Positions 1 through 8,379 of a stretch of 64,000 nt of DNA are shown here, piece by piece. A model generated the notes under the pieces. That model was given only the letters and a program-made list of their open reading frames with translations. It ran no database searches and was not told where the DNA came from. Position numbers and translations under genes: made by a program. The stretch covers positions 578,411-642,410 of the forward strand of contig JAVKGX010000001.1 of NCBI GenBank assembly GCA_031432545.1, read 5' to 3'. Source of the DNA: Armatimonadota bacterium. Its GTDB lineage: Bacteria > Sysuimicrobiota > Sysuimicrobiia > Sysuimicrobiales > Sysuimicrobiaceae. Each line of letters starts with the position of its first letter. The first letter of the stretch is position 1.

Positions 1-1082
1 TGAAGGCCCACCCCGAAGCGACGGCTCCGACCGGCAACGGTCCGTACCGGTTCGTCGAGTGGGTGCGTGGGAGCCACATCACCCTCGAGGCATATGACCG
101 ATTCCCGGAGGGCCGGCCGCAGATCCGGCGCATCGTCTTCCGGTGGATCCTCGACGCGACGGTCCTTCAGGCCAACGCGATCGCAGGCCAGGTGGACGTC
201 ACGGACATCAACAACTTCGACTGCGTCCAGGTGGCGGAGATCGAACGTCGGAACCCGGACGTGGCGGGCCACTACACGCCGGCGCTGATCTGGGAGCACA
301 TCGACTTCAACCTGGACAACGAGTGGCTACGCGACGTGAGGGTGCGCCACGCACTGGCACACGCCATCAACCGGGCGCAGCTCGCCGAACTCGCCTGCCC
401 CGGCGGACGTCAGCCGGTGGCGCACACGTGGCTGCCCCCGCGGCACGAGGCCCACAACCCGAACGTGCGGCAGTACGCCTTCGACCAGGCCCGCGCCCGC
501 GCGCTGCTCGCCGAGGCTGGGTTCACCCCCGGCCCGGACGGCATCCTGCGCGACCGGCAGGGTCGGCCGTTCTCCATCTCGATCATGACGACGGCTGGCA
601 ACCGGCTGCGGGAGCAGGTCCAGCAGGTGATGCGCGACCAGCTCCGCCAGGTCGGCGTCGATCTGAGGATCGACAACCGGCCGGCGGCCGTGTTGTTCGG
701 GCAGATCACGGCGCGGCGTCAGTTCCCGCACCTGGTGATGTACGCCTGGGTGATGAGCCCGGTGACGCTGCCGGCGGGGCTGTGGCACAGCAGCCAGATC
801 CCGCGTCCCGAGAACAACTGGGAGGGACAGAACAACCCCGGGTGGCGGAACGCGGAGAACGACCGTTTGATCGACCAGATCATGGGCGAGGTCGACACCC
901 AGCGGCGCATCCAGCTGCTGCGGCGCCAGCAGGAAATCTGGGCGAACGACCTTCCCGCGATCCCGCTGTTCTTCCGGCTGAGCCTGACGACCTCAAGGAA
1001 GTCGTTGCAGAACGTCAAGCCGGCCGGACTGTCGGGCACCTACATCAACTGGAACTCGCACGAGTGGTCGTGGGCCCGATAG
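1..1082 (+). CDS. Peptide-type ABC transporter substrate-binding protein (SBP family 5), C-terminal part
   Basis: The reading frame is open from base 3, so the gene begins before the window; about 359 residues are visible. The segment GNGPYRFVEW near the edge is the end of lobe I of an SBP family 5 protein. Lobe II follows, with DVRVRHALAHAINRAQ and DQARARALLAEAGF, the usual signatures of oligopeptide/dipeptide/nickel-binding proteins. It should capture a peptide or similar solute outside the membrane and deliver it to the two permeases downstream. The C-terminus (ending WSWAR) closely resembles that of the binding protein at 15397-17091 (ending WRWAR), so the two are paralogs. The substrate cannot be told from sequence. 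Confidence 0.9.
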   Translation, partial: KAHPEATAPTGNGPYRFVEWVRGSHITLEAYDRFPEGRPQIRRIVFRWILDATVLQANAIAGQVDVTDINNFDCVQVAEIERRNPDVAGHYTPALIWEHIDFNLDNEWLRDVRVRHALAHAINRAQLAELACPGGRQPVAHTWLPPRHEAHNPNVRQYAFDQARARALLAEAGFTPGPDGILRDRQGRPFSISIMTTAGNRLREQVQQVMRDQLRQVGVDLRIDNRPAAVLFGQITARRQFPHLVMYAWVMSPVTLPAGLWHSSQIPRPENNWEGQNNPGWRNAENDRLIDQIMGEVDTQRRIQLLRRQQEIWANDLPAIPLFFRLSLTTSRKSLQNVKPAGLSGTYINWNSHEWSWAR

Positions 1083-1109
1083 CGCGAAGAAGGTAACGGG
1101 AACAGAGGA

Positions 1110-1139
1110 CGGGGTGCAGGGCCTGCTCCCTGCACCCCG
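1110..1139 (+). terminator. Hairpin between binding-protein and permease genes
   Basis: A perfect 12-bp stem (1110-1121 with 1128-1139, arm GGGGTGCAGGG) closes a 6-base loop. No run of T follows, so it is more likely an mRNA-stabilising or partial attenuation hairpin than a full terminator. It would keep binding-protein mRNA in excess over permease mRNA. Confidence 0.6.
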
Positions 1140-1172
1140 CCTTTGTGTGGAATCGGCGGAGAGAGGCTCCGG

Positions 1173-2168
1173 ATGCAGTGGTACCTGCTGCGGCGTGGCG
1201 TCCAGACGGTCGTCATCCTCTTCGGGCTGTCGATCCTGATGTTCACCCTCCTGGTGTTCACGCCGGGAGACCCGGTGGAGCTGCTGGCGACCAGCAACCC
1301 CGACATTCAGCCGGAGGATATCGCCGCGTTGCGCCAGTACTACGGTCTGGACGATCCCTTCTACGTCCGCTACTTCAAGTGGCTGCGCACCGTCGTCCGA
1401 GGCGATCTAGGGTACTCCCGGCAGTACGGGAAGCCCGTGATGGAGATCATGGGCGAGAGGCTGAAGAACACGCTCACGCTGCTGACGGCGGCGGTCGTGG
1501 TCGCCTTCGTGGTCGGGGTGGCGGTCGGCATTTACTCCGCCCTCCACCAGTACTCGACCACCGACTACGCCGTCACCGTCTTCTCGTTCATCGGGCTTTC
1601 GATCCCCAACTTCTGGCAGGGGATCGTCTTCATCCTCATCTTCGCGGTCTGGGCACCGTGGGCGCACATCCCGGGGCTGGCGTGGCTGAAGCTGCCCGCC
1701 GGTGGGATGATGACGCCGGGGGTGTCCGAGGGACTCCCGATGGTGCTCGACCGAGTGCGCCACCTGGTCCTGCCGACGCTGGTCCTGGCCACCAGCGGCA
1801 TGGCGTCATGGGTCCGGTTCACCCGGTCCAGCATGCTGGAGGTGATCCGCCAGGACTACATCCGGACGGCGCATGCCAAGGGCTTGGCGGAGAAGGTGGT
1901 CATCAACAAGCACGCGCTGCGCAACGCGCTGATCCCGCTCATCACGCTGGTCGCCTTGAGCATTCCCAATGTCGTCAGCGGAGCGGTGCTGACCGAGACT
2001 GTCTTCTCCTGGCCTGGCATGGGACTCTTACTGTTCCAGTCGGTCCTGGGGCACGACCACAACGTCGCCATGGCGGTGCTGTTGTTCCTGGCGCTGATGA
2101 CGATCCTCTTCAACCTGCTGGCCGACATCGCCTATGCGGTGGTCGATCCTCGGGTGAAGTACGATTAG
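1173..2168 (+). CDS. Peptide-type ABC transporter permease, DppB family (importer A)
   Basis: Inner-membrane permease of 331 residues that forms the channel with the next gene product. It shows the DppB pattern: a first membrane helix after YLLRRG, the conserved APGDP-like stretch (TPGDPVELL), YGLDDPFYVRYFKWL, and the cytoplasmic EAA loop around residues 221-256 (MLEVIRQDYIRTAHAKG), which docks on the ATPase. The ATG at 1173 is chosen because it fits the DppB N-terminus and has GGCGGAGAGAGG upstream; a GTG at 1143 would add ten unlikely residues. The adjacent dppC-like gene lies 52 bases on. Paralog of 17182-18147. Confidence 0.9.
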   Translation: MQWYLLRRGVQTVVILFGLSILMFTLLVFTPGDPVELLATSNPDIQPEDIAALRQYYGLDDPFYVRYFKWLRTVVRGDLGYSRQYGKPVMEIMGERLKNTLTLLTAAVVVAFVVGVAVGIYSALHQYSTTDYAVTVFSFIGLSIPNFWQGIVFILIFAVWAPWAHIPGLAWLKLPAGGMMTPGVSEGLPMVLDRVRHLVLPTLVLATSGMASWVRFTRSSMLEVIRQDYIRTAHAKGLAEKVVINKHALRNALIPLITLVALSIPNVVSGAVLTETVFSWPGMGLLLFQSVLGHDHNVAMAVLLFLALMTILFNLLADIAYAVVDPRVKYD

Positions 2169-2220
2169 CGGGGAGCGAGAGGTCGAGGAGGAGCGAACCT
2201 CCGTCCTCTGAGGGTCGACG

Positions 2221-3132
2221 ATGGCCAAGGACCAGATCGCGCTGGAACTCGCCGAACGGCGCAAGGCCGCGGCCGGATTCGCGGTCGGCCTGTCGTACTG
2301 GCAGATCGCCTGGCGGCGCTTCCGACGGCACAAGCTGGCTCTGGTCGGCGGGTCGGTAGCCGTCTTTTTGTCCGTGGTGGCGATCCTGGCTCCTTGGGTC
2401 GCACCGTTCGACTTCGAACGGGTGAACCTCGACGCGCGGTGGATCACACCGCGCTGGCCGCACGTCTTCGGCACGGACGAGCTGGGGCGGGACGTGTTGA
2501 CCCGGATTATGTATGCGGGCCGCATCTCGCTGGTGGTCGGCTACGTCACCGCCATCGGCATCACAATCGTCGGCACGCTCGTGGGGGTCGCCGCCGGCTA
2601 CTACGGCGGCTGGGTGGACTCCGTCCTGATGCGCCTGGTGGACATCCTGATCGCGATCCCGACGCTTCCCCTCTACCTGATCCTGGCGGCGCTGATCCCG
2701 GGCGGCGGGGTCAACCGCATCGTGCTGATCTTTACCGTGTTCGGGTGGACGACGGTCGCACGGCTGGTGCGCGGCCAGATTCTGTCGTTGAAGAACCAGG
2801 ACTATGTGGACGCCGCGCGGGCCATGGGGGCGTCCAACGCTCGGATCATGCTGCGGCACCTGATGCCCAACTCGCTGGCTCCCGTGATCGTCGCGGCGAC
2901 CCTCACGGTGGGTGGAGCGATCCTCGGCGAGTCGGCGCTGTCCTACCTGGGGTTGGGAATCCAGCCGCCGACGCCGTCGTGGGGCAATATGCTGCAGCGG
3001 GCCCAGGAGTACATCTGGAACGCGCCCTGGTTGGCGGTGTGGCCGGGGTTGTTCATCTTCGTCACGGTCCTCAGCTTCAACTTCCTCGGCGACGGCCTCC
3101 GCGATGCCCTGGACCCGAGACTGAAGGTCTAG
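2221..3132 (+). CDS. Peptide-type ABC transporter permease, DppC family (importer A)
   Basis: Second permease of importer A, 303 residues. The N-terminal OppC-type region (about 20-75) includes WRRFRRHKLALVGG, then FGTDELGRDVLTRIMYAGR, typical of DppC/OppC. The EAA loop is at about 195-224 (DYVDAARAMGASNARIMLRH), and the C-terminus NFLGDGLRDALDPRLKV is canonical. About six membrane helices. No ATPase genes follow, so the importer must use ATPases encoded elsewhere, plausibly those of importers B or D. Closely resembles the DppC of importer D at 18169. Confidence 0.92.
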   Translation: MAKDQIALELAERRKAAAGFAVGLSYWQIAWRRFRRHKLALVGGSVAVFLSVVAILAPWVAPFDFERVNLDARWITPRWPHVFGTDELGRDVLTRIMYAGRISLVVGYVTAIGITIVGTLVGVAAGYYGGWVDSVLMRLVDILIAIPTLPLYLILAALIPGGGVNRIVLIFTVFGWTTVARLVRGQILSLKNQDYVDAARAMGASNARIMLRHLMPNSLAPVIVAATLTVGGAILGESALSYLGLGIQPPTPSWGNMLQRAQEYIWNAPWLAVWPGLFIFVTVLSFNFLGDGLRDALDPRLKV

Positions 3133-3150
3133 TGGGGATGTGCTGACTGA

Positions 3151-3175
3151 CCCGACCCCCGGTGTTGGGGTTGGG
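3151..3175 (+). terminator. Hairpin at the end of importer A
   Basis: A 9-bp stem with one G-T wobble (3151-3159 with 3167-3175, arm CCCGACCCC) around a 7-base loop, starting 18 bases after the permease stop codon. There is no T tail. The position suggests it ends the operon, but the lack of a T run keeps this tentative. Confidence 0.4.
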
Positions 3176-3452
3176 GCAGATCGCCTGCCGACGATCCTGC
3201 CTCGGTGCGCGCACCGCCTTCGAATCCCTCTCGACCGTCGTTCCGGTGGACCAAAGCAGTATGTCGAACCGTAGACTTGGGATACTCTCGTATAGTACAG
3301 TGTAGTTTGGTATAAGTCAGGCGCATCGGGCAGAGGGGGATTTCCTCATGGCCCGGACGGGCGACAAAAGGGGGTGATGGGTAACAGGAAAGCGTCGCGA
3401 CGGTGGGACGAACTGGCGCCCATTTGGGTCTAGCTACTAGGAGGTGGCGAAA
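3176..3452. other. Intergenic region between importers A and B
   Basis: Apart from the hairpin at its left edge I see no gene in this 277-base stretch. The part at 3268-3320 is clearly more AT-rich than its surroundings and probably holds the promoter of importer B. A ribosome-binding site GGAGGTGG at 3440-3447 precedes the next gene. Confidence 0.6.
3268..3316 (+). promoter_or_regulatory. Possible promoter of importer B
   Basis: AT-rich segment with -10-like hexamers TATAGT (3291-3296) and TATAAG (3311-3316). No convincing -35 lies at 16-18 bases from either, so this rests on base composition and position only. Confidence 0.3.
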
Positions 3453-5927
3453 GTGAAGCACAAGACCCGAAACGTCATATTGGCCCTGCTTGTCGGCGCT
3501 TTGGTGCTCACACTGACACCCGGCACGGCCGCTCAGGCCCAGCGGGTAGGAGCGTGGGTAGACGTCGTCTTGGCGGTCGAGGAGCCCAGTGACGCTTCGG
3601 CGGTGCGGCGCCTGGAGGCCAACGACATCCAGGCCTGGTTCAGCAGTACCGCCAACCCCGACATCGCGGCCCGTATCCGCCAGAGCCGGGCCCTCCGCTC
3701 GACCGTCTCCTACGGGCTGTACCATGAGATCAGCTTCAACCCGGTCGGCCCCACCCTGCGTGACGGGCGGCTGAACCCATTCGCCGTGCCCCGGATGCGG
3801 GAGGCGATGAACTGGCTGATCGACCGCCGGCGCATCGCGCAGGACATCATGGGCGGTCTCGGCGAGCCGCGCTGGTTGCCAATCAACCGGGCGTTCCCTG
3901 ACTATGCGCGCGTCGCGGAAGCGGCGCGGCGGCTGGAGATCCGCTACGCGCACAACCCCGACCGTGCCCGGTCGGTGATCACCGAGGAGATGCAGAGGCT
4001 GGGGGCCACGCTTGTGGGCGGGCGGTGGCACCACCGCGGCGAACCCGTCAGGCTCGTCTTCTTGATCCGCACTGAGGACGAGCGCCGGCAGATCGGCGAC
4101 TACGTCGCCGGCCTGCTGGAGCAGGTAGGATTCACGGTGGAGCGGCGCTACGGCCGCGCCGCCGAACTCAGCCCGCTGTGGTTCAGCGGCGATCCAGCCG
4201 AAGGCCGGTGGCACCTGTACACCGGCGGGTGGATCACCACCGTCGTCAGCCGGGACCAGGTGACCAACTTCGACTTCTTCTACACGACGCGCGGTCTGAC
4301 GTCTCCGCTGTGGCAGGCCTACCGGCCATCCACGGAGTTCGACCGGCTGTCCGACCGGCTGGCCAAGCGCGAGTTCCGCACCGTGGCCGAGCGCAACCAG
4401 CTCCTGGCGCGGGCGCTGGAACTCTCGATGCAAGACTCCGTGCGGCTGTGGCTGGTGGACCGCGTGCCGGTGTGGCCGGTGCGCGAGGAGATCGAGGTCG
4501 TCTCCGACCTCGCGGGCGGGTTGTCCGGCTCGTTCATGTGGCCCTATACGCTGCGCGTCCGGGGCCGGCCCGGCGGGACGGTCCGGATCGGGCTGCCCAG
4601 CATCCTCACCGAGCCCTGGAACCCCATCGGCGGATCGAACTGGATCTTCGACACCACGCTGTACCGCGCGACGCAGGACTACCCGACGTTGCCCAACCCG
4701 CACACCGGGCTGCCGATGGCCCAACGGATCGAGAGGGTCGAGGTGACGGTCCAGCAGGGTCTGCCGGTCACCAAGAGCGCGGACTGGCTGACGCTGCGGT
4801 TCGCGCCCCAGATCCGCGTCCCCGACGACGCGATCATCGGCTGGGATTCGGCGGCCCAGCGGTTCGTGACGGTCCGTGAGCGGCACCCGCAAGGGCTGAC
4901 CGCGCTGCGGGTAAGCCGAGTCCACTTCGAGCGCGACCTGTTCAACAGGGTACAGTGGCACGACGGGAACCGCCTGAGCATGGGGGACATCATGCTCGGC
5001 TGGATCCTGACGTTCGAGCGGGCCGACGAGCGCAGCCCGCTGTTCGACCGGTCCTACCTCCCGACGTTCCGGTCGTTCATGGAGACGTTCCGCGGCTTCC
5101 GGATCGTGAGCGAGAACCCCCTCGTCGCGGAGTTCTACTCGACGGCCTGGACGCTGGAGGCGGAGCTGATGACCGCTGCGGGGTCGTTCTGGCCTCTGTA
5201 CGGGTTTGGCCCCGGACCGTGGCACACCGTGGCGCTGGGGATCCGCGCGGAGAGCGCCGGGCGGGCTGCGTTCACGGCCGCCAAGGCGACCGCGAACCGG
5301 GTGGAGCGGCTGAGCTACGTGGCCGGCCCCACGATCGCCATCCTCGATCGTGAGCTGGAGGCCGCCCGTGCCGAGAACTTCATCCCCTTCGCGCAGGCAC
5401 TAAGCAGGTGGATCCGGCCCGAGGAGGCGCGTCAGCGCTGGCAGTTCCTAAGTGCGTGGCGCGCGGGCCGCGGCCACTACTGGGTCGGCATGGGCCCGTT
5501 TTTGATCCAGCGTGTGTCTCCGGTGGAGAAGATCGTCGAGCTGCGGCGGTTCGGGCGCTTCGCGGACCCTGCCAGCAAGTGGCTGCGCTTTGGCGAACCC
5601 CGCATCCCCAGCGCGGCGGTCAGCGGGCCCAGGAGCGTGCGCGCGGGGACCGAGGCCGCGTTCGACGTCCGCGTCACGTTCCGCGGGCGCCCGTACCCCG
5701 CGGGCGACATCGAGGAGGTCAAGTTCTTGCTGTTCGACGCCCGCGAGCAGCTCGTGGCCAGCGGGCGGGCCCAGCGGATCGGTGAGAACTGGCGGATCGG
5801 CCTCGCGCCGGCGGTGACCGGCCGGCTGGCGCCGGGGTCGAACCGCCTGGAGGTAATCGTCCTCTCGAAGGTGGTCAGCATACCGAGCTTCGCGTCGGTC
5901 ACGTTCACGACGCTGCCGCGGCAGTAG
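3453..5927 (+). CDS. Large SBP family 5 protein with lobes in swapped order (importer B)
   Basis: 824 residues against the usual 520-600. Residues 1-29 are a Sec signal peptide without lipobox. The mature chain opens with material that normally forms lobe II: RMREAMNWLIDRRRIA near 114, then a return segment ending near 370. Only then comes GGTVRIGLPS (about 374), the normal start of lobe I, followed by VQWHDGNRLSMGDI (about 500) and VGMGPFLIQ (about 678), which normally closes lobe I. Residues 718-824 look like an added beta-sandwich. This order suggests circular permutation, though a fusion of two binding proteins is possible. GTG 3453 is chosen because GGAGGTGG sits at 3440-3447; the GTG at 3444 lies inside that site. 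Two permeases and two ATPases follow. Confidence 0.8.
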   Translation: MKHKTRNVILALLVGALVLTLTPGTAAQAQRVGAWVDVVLAVEEPSDASAVRRLEANDIQAWFSSTANPDIAARIRQSRALRSTVSYGLYHEISFNPVGPTLRDGRLNPFAVPRMREAMNWLIDRRRIAQDIMGGLGEPRWLPINRAFPDYARVAEAARRLEIRYAHNPDRARSVITEEMQRLGATLVGGRWHHRGEPVRLVFLIRTEDERRQIGDYVAGLLEQVGFTVERRYGRAAELSPLWFSGDPAEGRWHLYTGGWITTVVSRDQVTNFDFFYTTRGLTSPLWQAYRPSTEFDRLSDRLAKREFRTVAERNQLLARALELSMQDSVRLWLVDRVPVWPVREEIEVVSDLAGGLSGSFMWPYTLRVRGRPGGTVRIGLPSILTEPWNPIGGSNWIFDTTLYRATQDYPTLPNPHTGLPMAQRIERVEVTVQQGLPVTKSADWLTLRFAPQIRVPDDAIIGWDSAAQRFVTVRERHPQGLTALRVSRVHFERDLFNRVQWHDGNRLSMGDIMLGWILTFERADERSPLFDRSYLPTFRSFMETFRGFRIVSENPLVAEFYSTAWTLEAELMTAAGSFWPLYGFGPGPWHTVALGIRAESAGRAAFTAAKATANRVERLSYVAGPTIAILDRELEAARAENFIPFAQALSRWIRPEEARQRWQFLSAWRAGRGHYWVGMGPFLIQRVSPVEKIVELRRFGRFADPASKWLRFGEPRIPSAAVSGPRSVRAGTEAAFDVRVTFRGRPYPAGDIEEVKFLLFDAREQLVASGRAQRIGENWRIGLAPAVTGRLAPGSNRLEVIVLSKVVSIPSFASVTFTTLPRQ

Positions 5928-5935
5928 CGACGAAG

Positions 5936-7057
5936 GTGGCTCAGGCTCTGCCGCTCGGTGTACCGAAAGCCCGCACGGGCATGGCGACGCTCCCGCGTGT
6001 GGTGACCTACACCCTCACGCGGGGCGTCGCCCTGTTTTTGACCACCGCGGTCGGCGTCTACCTGACGATCCTCGTCGCCAACATGGGTGGATACGTCGAC
6101 CAGATCAAGCGCTCGGAGATCCGAGAGCAGGTCGGCATCGCCGTCGGGCTGAACCCCGAATACCAACAGCTGCCGCCCGACGTGCGCCAGCGCATGATCG
6201 AGGAGATGATCCGCGTGGAAGAGCAGCGGTTGGGACTGGACCGCCCGTTCCTCCTGCGTTCGGTGTACTTCCTCCGTGATGCTCTTCTGTTGCGCCTGGG
6301 ATTCGCCGAGCGCACCACGAGCGACACGGGATCGAGGCTCGTGCGCAACATCATCCTGGACCGCCTACCCCCCACGCTGCTGCTGTTTGCGACGACGCAG
6401 ATCCTGCTGTTTTTGATGGCCGTGGGCTTCGCGTTGTCCCTGTCGCGGCGGTACGGGAGCGCGGCCGATCGGGCGGTGGTGGGGCTGGCGCCAACGTCGG
6501 CGGCACCGGCGTGGTTTTACGGAATCTTTCTCATCCTCATCTTCGCCGCGTGGCTGCGCGTACTGCCGTTCGGCGGCATGGTGGACGCCCCGCCACCCGA
6601 GAACAGGATCGCGTACGCGCTCAGTGTCTTGCGGCACATGCTGCTGCCCGCGATGGCCATGGTTTTGAGTTCCGTCTTTCTGGCGATCTACTCCTGGCGT
6701 ACGTTCTTTTTGATCTTCAGCAGCGAGGACTACGTGGAGGTGGCCAAAGCCAAGGGCCTGCCGGGCCGACTGGTCGAGCGCCGGTACATCCTGAGGCCCA
6801 CGCTGCCGACGATCATCACGAACTTCGCACTGGGGCTGATCGGGGCCTGGACGGGCGCGATCGTCCTGGAGACGGTGTTCAACTGGCCGGGGCTGGGGCG
6901 CGCGCTTTACCAGGCGATCGGGACGTTCGACACCCCGGTGATCGTCGGTGCGACGATCCTGTATGCTTACCTTCTGGCGATCACGGTCTTCGTCTTGGAC
7001 ATCGTGTACGCGATCGTGGACCCCCGGGTGAAAGTCGGACTGGCGGCCGAGCGATGA
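5936..7057 (+). CDS. DppB-family permease with enlarged first external loop (importer B)
   Basis: 373 residues, longer than the usual 310-340. After the first membrane helix (about residues 28-48) there is an expanded, charged segment (about 50-125) with QQLPPDVRQRMIEEMIRVEE before the next helix. The core then follows the family: RLPPTLLLFATT, EAA loop SEDYVEVAKAKGLPGRLVER, NWPGLGRALYQAI and the end IVDPRVKVG. The start is uncertain: GTG 5936 gives an extra N-terminal tail, ATG 5981 is an alternative, and neither has a good ribosome site. It ends in an ATGA overlap with the next gene, so the two are translationally coupled. Confidence 0.85.
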   Translation: MAQALPLGVPKARTGMATLPRVVTYTLTRGVALFLTTAVGVYLTILVANMGGYVDQIKRSEIREQVGIAVGLNPEYQQLPPDVRQRMIEEMIRVEEQRLGLDRPFLLRSVYFLRDALLLRLGFAERTTSDTGSRLVRNIILDRLPPTLLLFATTQILLFLMAVGFALSLSRRYGSAADRAVVGLAPTSAAPAWFYGIFLILIFAAWLRVLPFGGMVDAPPPENRIAYALSVLRHMLLPAMAMVLSSVFLAIYSWRTFFLIFSSEDYVEVAKAKGLPGRLVERRYILRPTLPTIITNFALGLIGAWTGAIVLETVFNWPGLGRALYQAIGTFDTPVIVGATILYAYLLAITVFVLDIVYAIVDPRVKVGLAAER

Positions 7058-8379
7058 GCGAAGGGCTGCGGCAGCTGCTGGGGTATCGGGCCGCGGCCGC
7101 GGGCGTGGTGATCGTCGCGCTGCTCCTGGCGACCTCGGTCTACGCAGTGGTCACGATCCCCTATAGCGAGGCGATCCGGCTGTGGCGCGGCGGAGAGGAT
7201 CTGTGGCGGGAAAACCCGCGCAACGCCCGCCCGGAGTGGGTGAACGCGTTCCGGCGGGACAATCTGCCACCGACGATCACCGTCGACAGCCGCGCGGTGC
7301 CCTACGCAGAGCGGACCGTCGGGGTGCAGGTACGGGAGGTGACCTTCGATCTGCCGTTCGACTACGCGTACAGCCACTTCCCGACCGAGCTGGCGGTCTT
7401 GTTCGAGGCGGACTACGCGGGTCAGGCCGGCCCCCAGGTGGAACTGGTCTGGAAGACGCCCGACGGCGCCGAGATCCGGCTCACCGAGATTGGCCTGCGG
7501 CGCCGGGACGTGTACCGGATCTCCGCGGATCCCCGCGTGCAGCAGGAACTCGGCGACCGGCCGGAAGTCGCGCTGTTTGCCGATCCCGATCGGCCGGGCG
7601 AGGTTCTCCAGGGGCGGTATGCGCTGGGGGTGCGGGCGTACCTCTTCGACCCGGCCTCGACCGTCAACGCCCGCTTGGTGGTGTACGGCCGGGTCCACGG
7701 GCTGGCGGGCACCGACCACCTGCGGCGGGATCTGAGCCTCGCGCTGTTGTGGGGTACGCCGATCGCGATGGCGTTCGGCCTGCTGGCGGCCGTCGGGTCC
7801 ACGGTCAGCACGATGGTGATCGCGGCGGTGGGCGCGTACTACGCGCGGTGGGTGGACGGGTTGATCCAGCGGATCACGGAGGTTAACCTCATCCTGCCGG
7901 GTCTTCCGATCCTGATCATGATCGCTACCCTGTACTCGCGCAGCATCTGGGTCATCCTGGGCGTGGTCATCCTGCTCGGGGTGTTCAGCGCCGGGATCAA
8001 GACATACCGGGCGCTGTTCTTGCAGATCCGCGAGTCCCCCTACATCGAGGCGGCACGGGCGTACGGCGCCGGCGGGTTGCGCATTGTCTTCTCCTACATG
8101 ATCCCGCGGGCGGTCCCGACCCTCATTCCGTCGTTCGTCACCCTGATCCCCAGCTTCGTCTTCCTGGAAGCGACGCTTGCCGTGCTCGGTCTGGGGGATC
8201 CGCTGCTGCCCACCTGGGGCAAGGTGATTGAGGACGCCTACCGGGCGGGCGCCCTGTACGTCGGGCACTACTACTGGATCCTGCAACCCGCGGCGCTTTT
8301 GATGGTCACCGGGCTTGGGTTCACGATGCTCGGGTTCGCCCTCGACCGGATCTTCAATCCCCGGCTGCGGGAGCTGTGA
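7054..8379 (+). CDS. DppC-family permease with large external insertion (importer B)
   Basis: 441 residues where DppC proteins usually have 280-320. One membrane helix (about 13-33) is followed by some 180 residues predicted outside the membrane (about 38-220, containing FDLPFDYAYSHFPTELAVLF), reading like a beta-rich domain. The permease core starts at HLRRDLSLALLWGTPIAMAF (about 222) and the EAA loop is at about 328-360 (SPYIEAARAYGAGGLRIVF). ATG 7054 overlaps the previous stop (ATGA). The insertion may contact the unusual binding protein of the same operon; that is inference. Confidence 0.85.
   Translation: MSEGLRQLLGYRAAAAGVVIVALLLATSVYAVVTIPYSEAIRLWRGGEDLWRENPRNARPEWVNAFRRDNLPPTITVDSRAVPYAERTVGVQVREVTFDLPFDYAYSHFPTELAVLFEADYAGQAGPQVELVWKTPDGAEIRLTEIGLRRRDVYRISADPRVQQELGDRPEVALFADPDRPGEVLQGRYALGVRAYLFDPASTVNARLVVYGRVHGLAGTDHLRRDLSLALLWGTPIAMAFGLLAAVGSTVSTMVIAAVGAYYARWVDGLIQRITEVNLILPGLPILIMIATLYSRSIWVILGVVILLGVFSAGIKTYRALFLQIRESPYIEAARAYGAGGLRIVFSYMIPRAVPTLIPSFVTLIPSFVFLEATLAVLGLGDPLLPTWGKVIEDAYRAGALYVGHYYWILQPAALLMVTGLGFTMLGFALDRIFNPRLREL

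Noticed and set aside
3129-5225. Nearly 700-codon - strand frame opposite the permuted binding protein
   Set aside because: Low-complexity composition and no ribosome site; the + strand frame has a signal peptide and family motifs.
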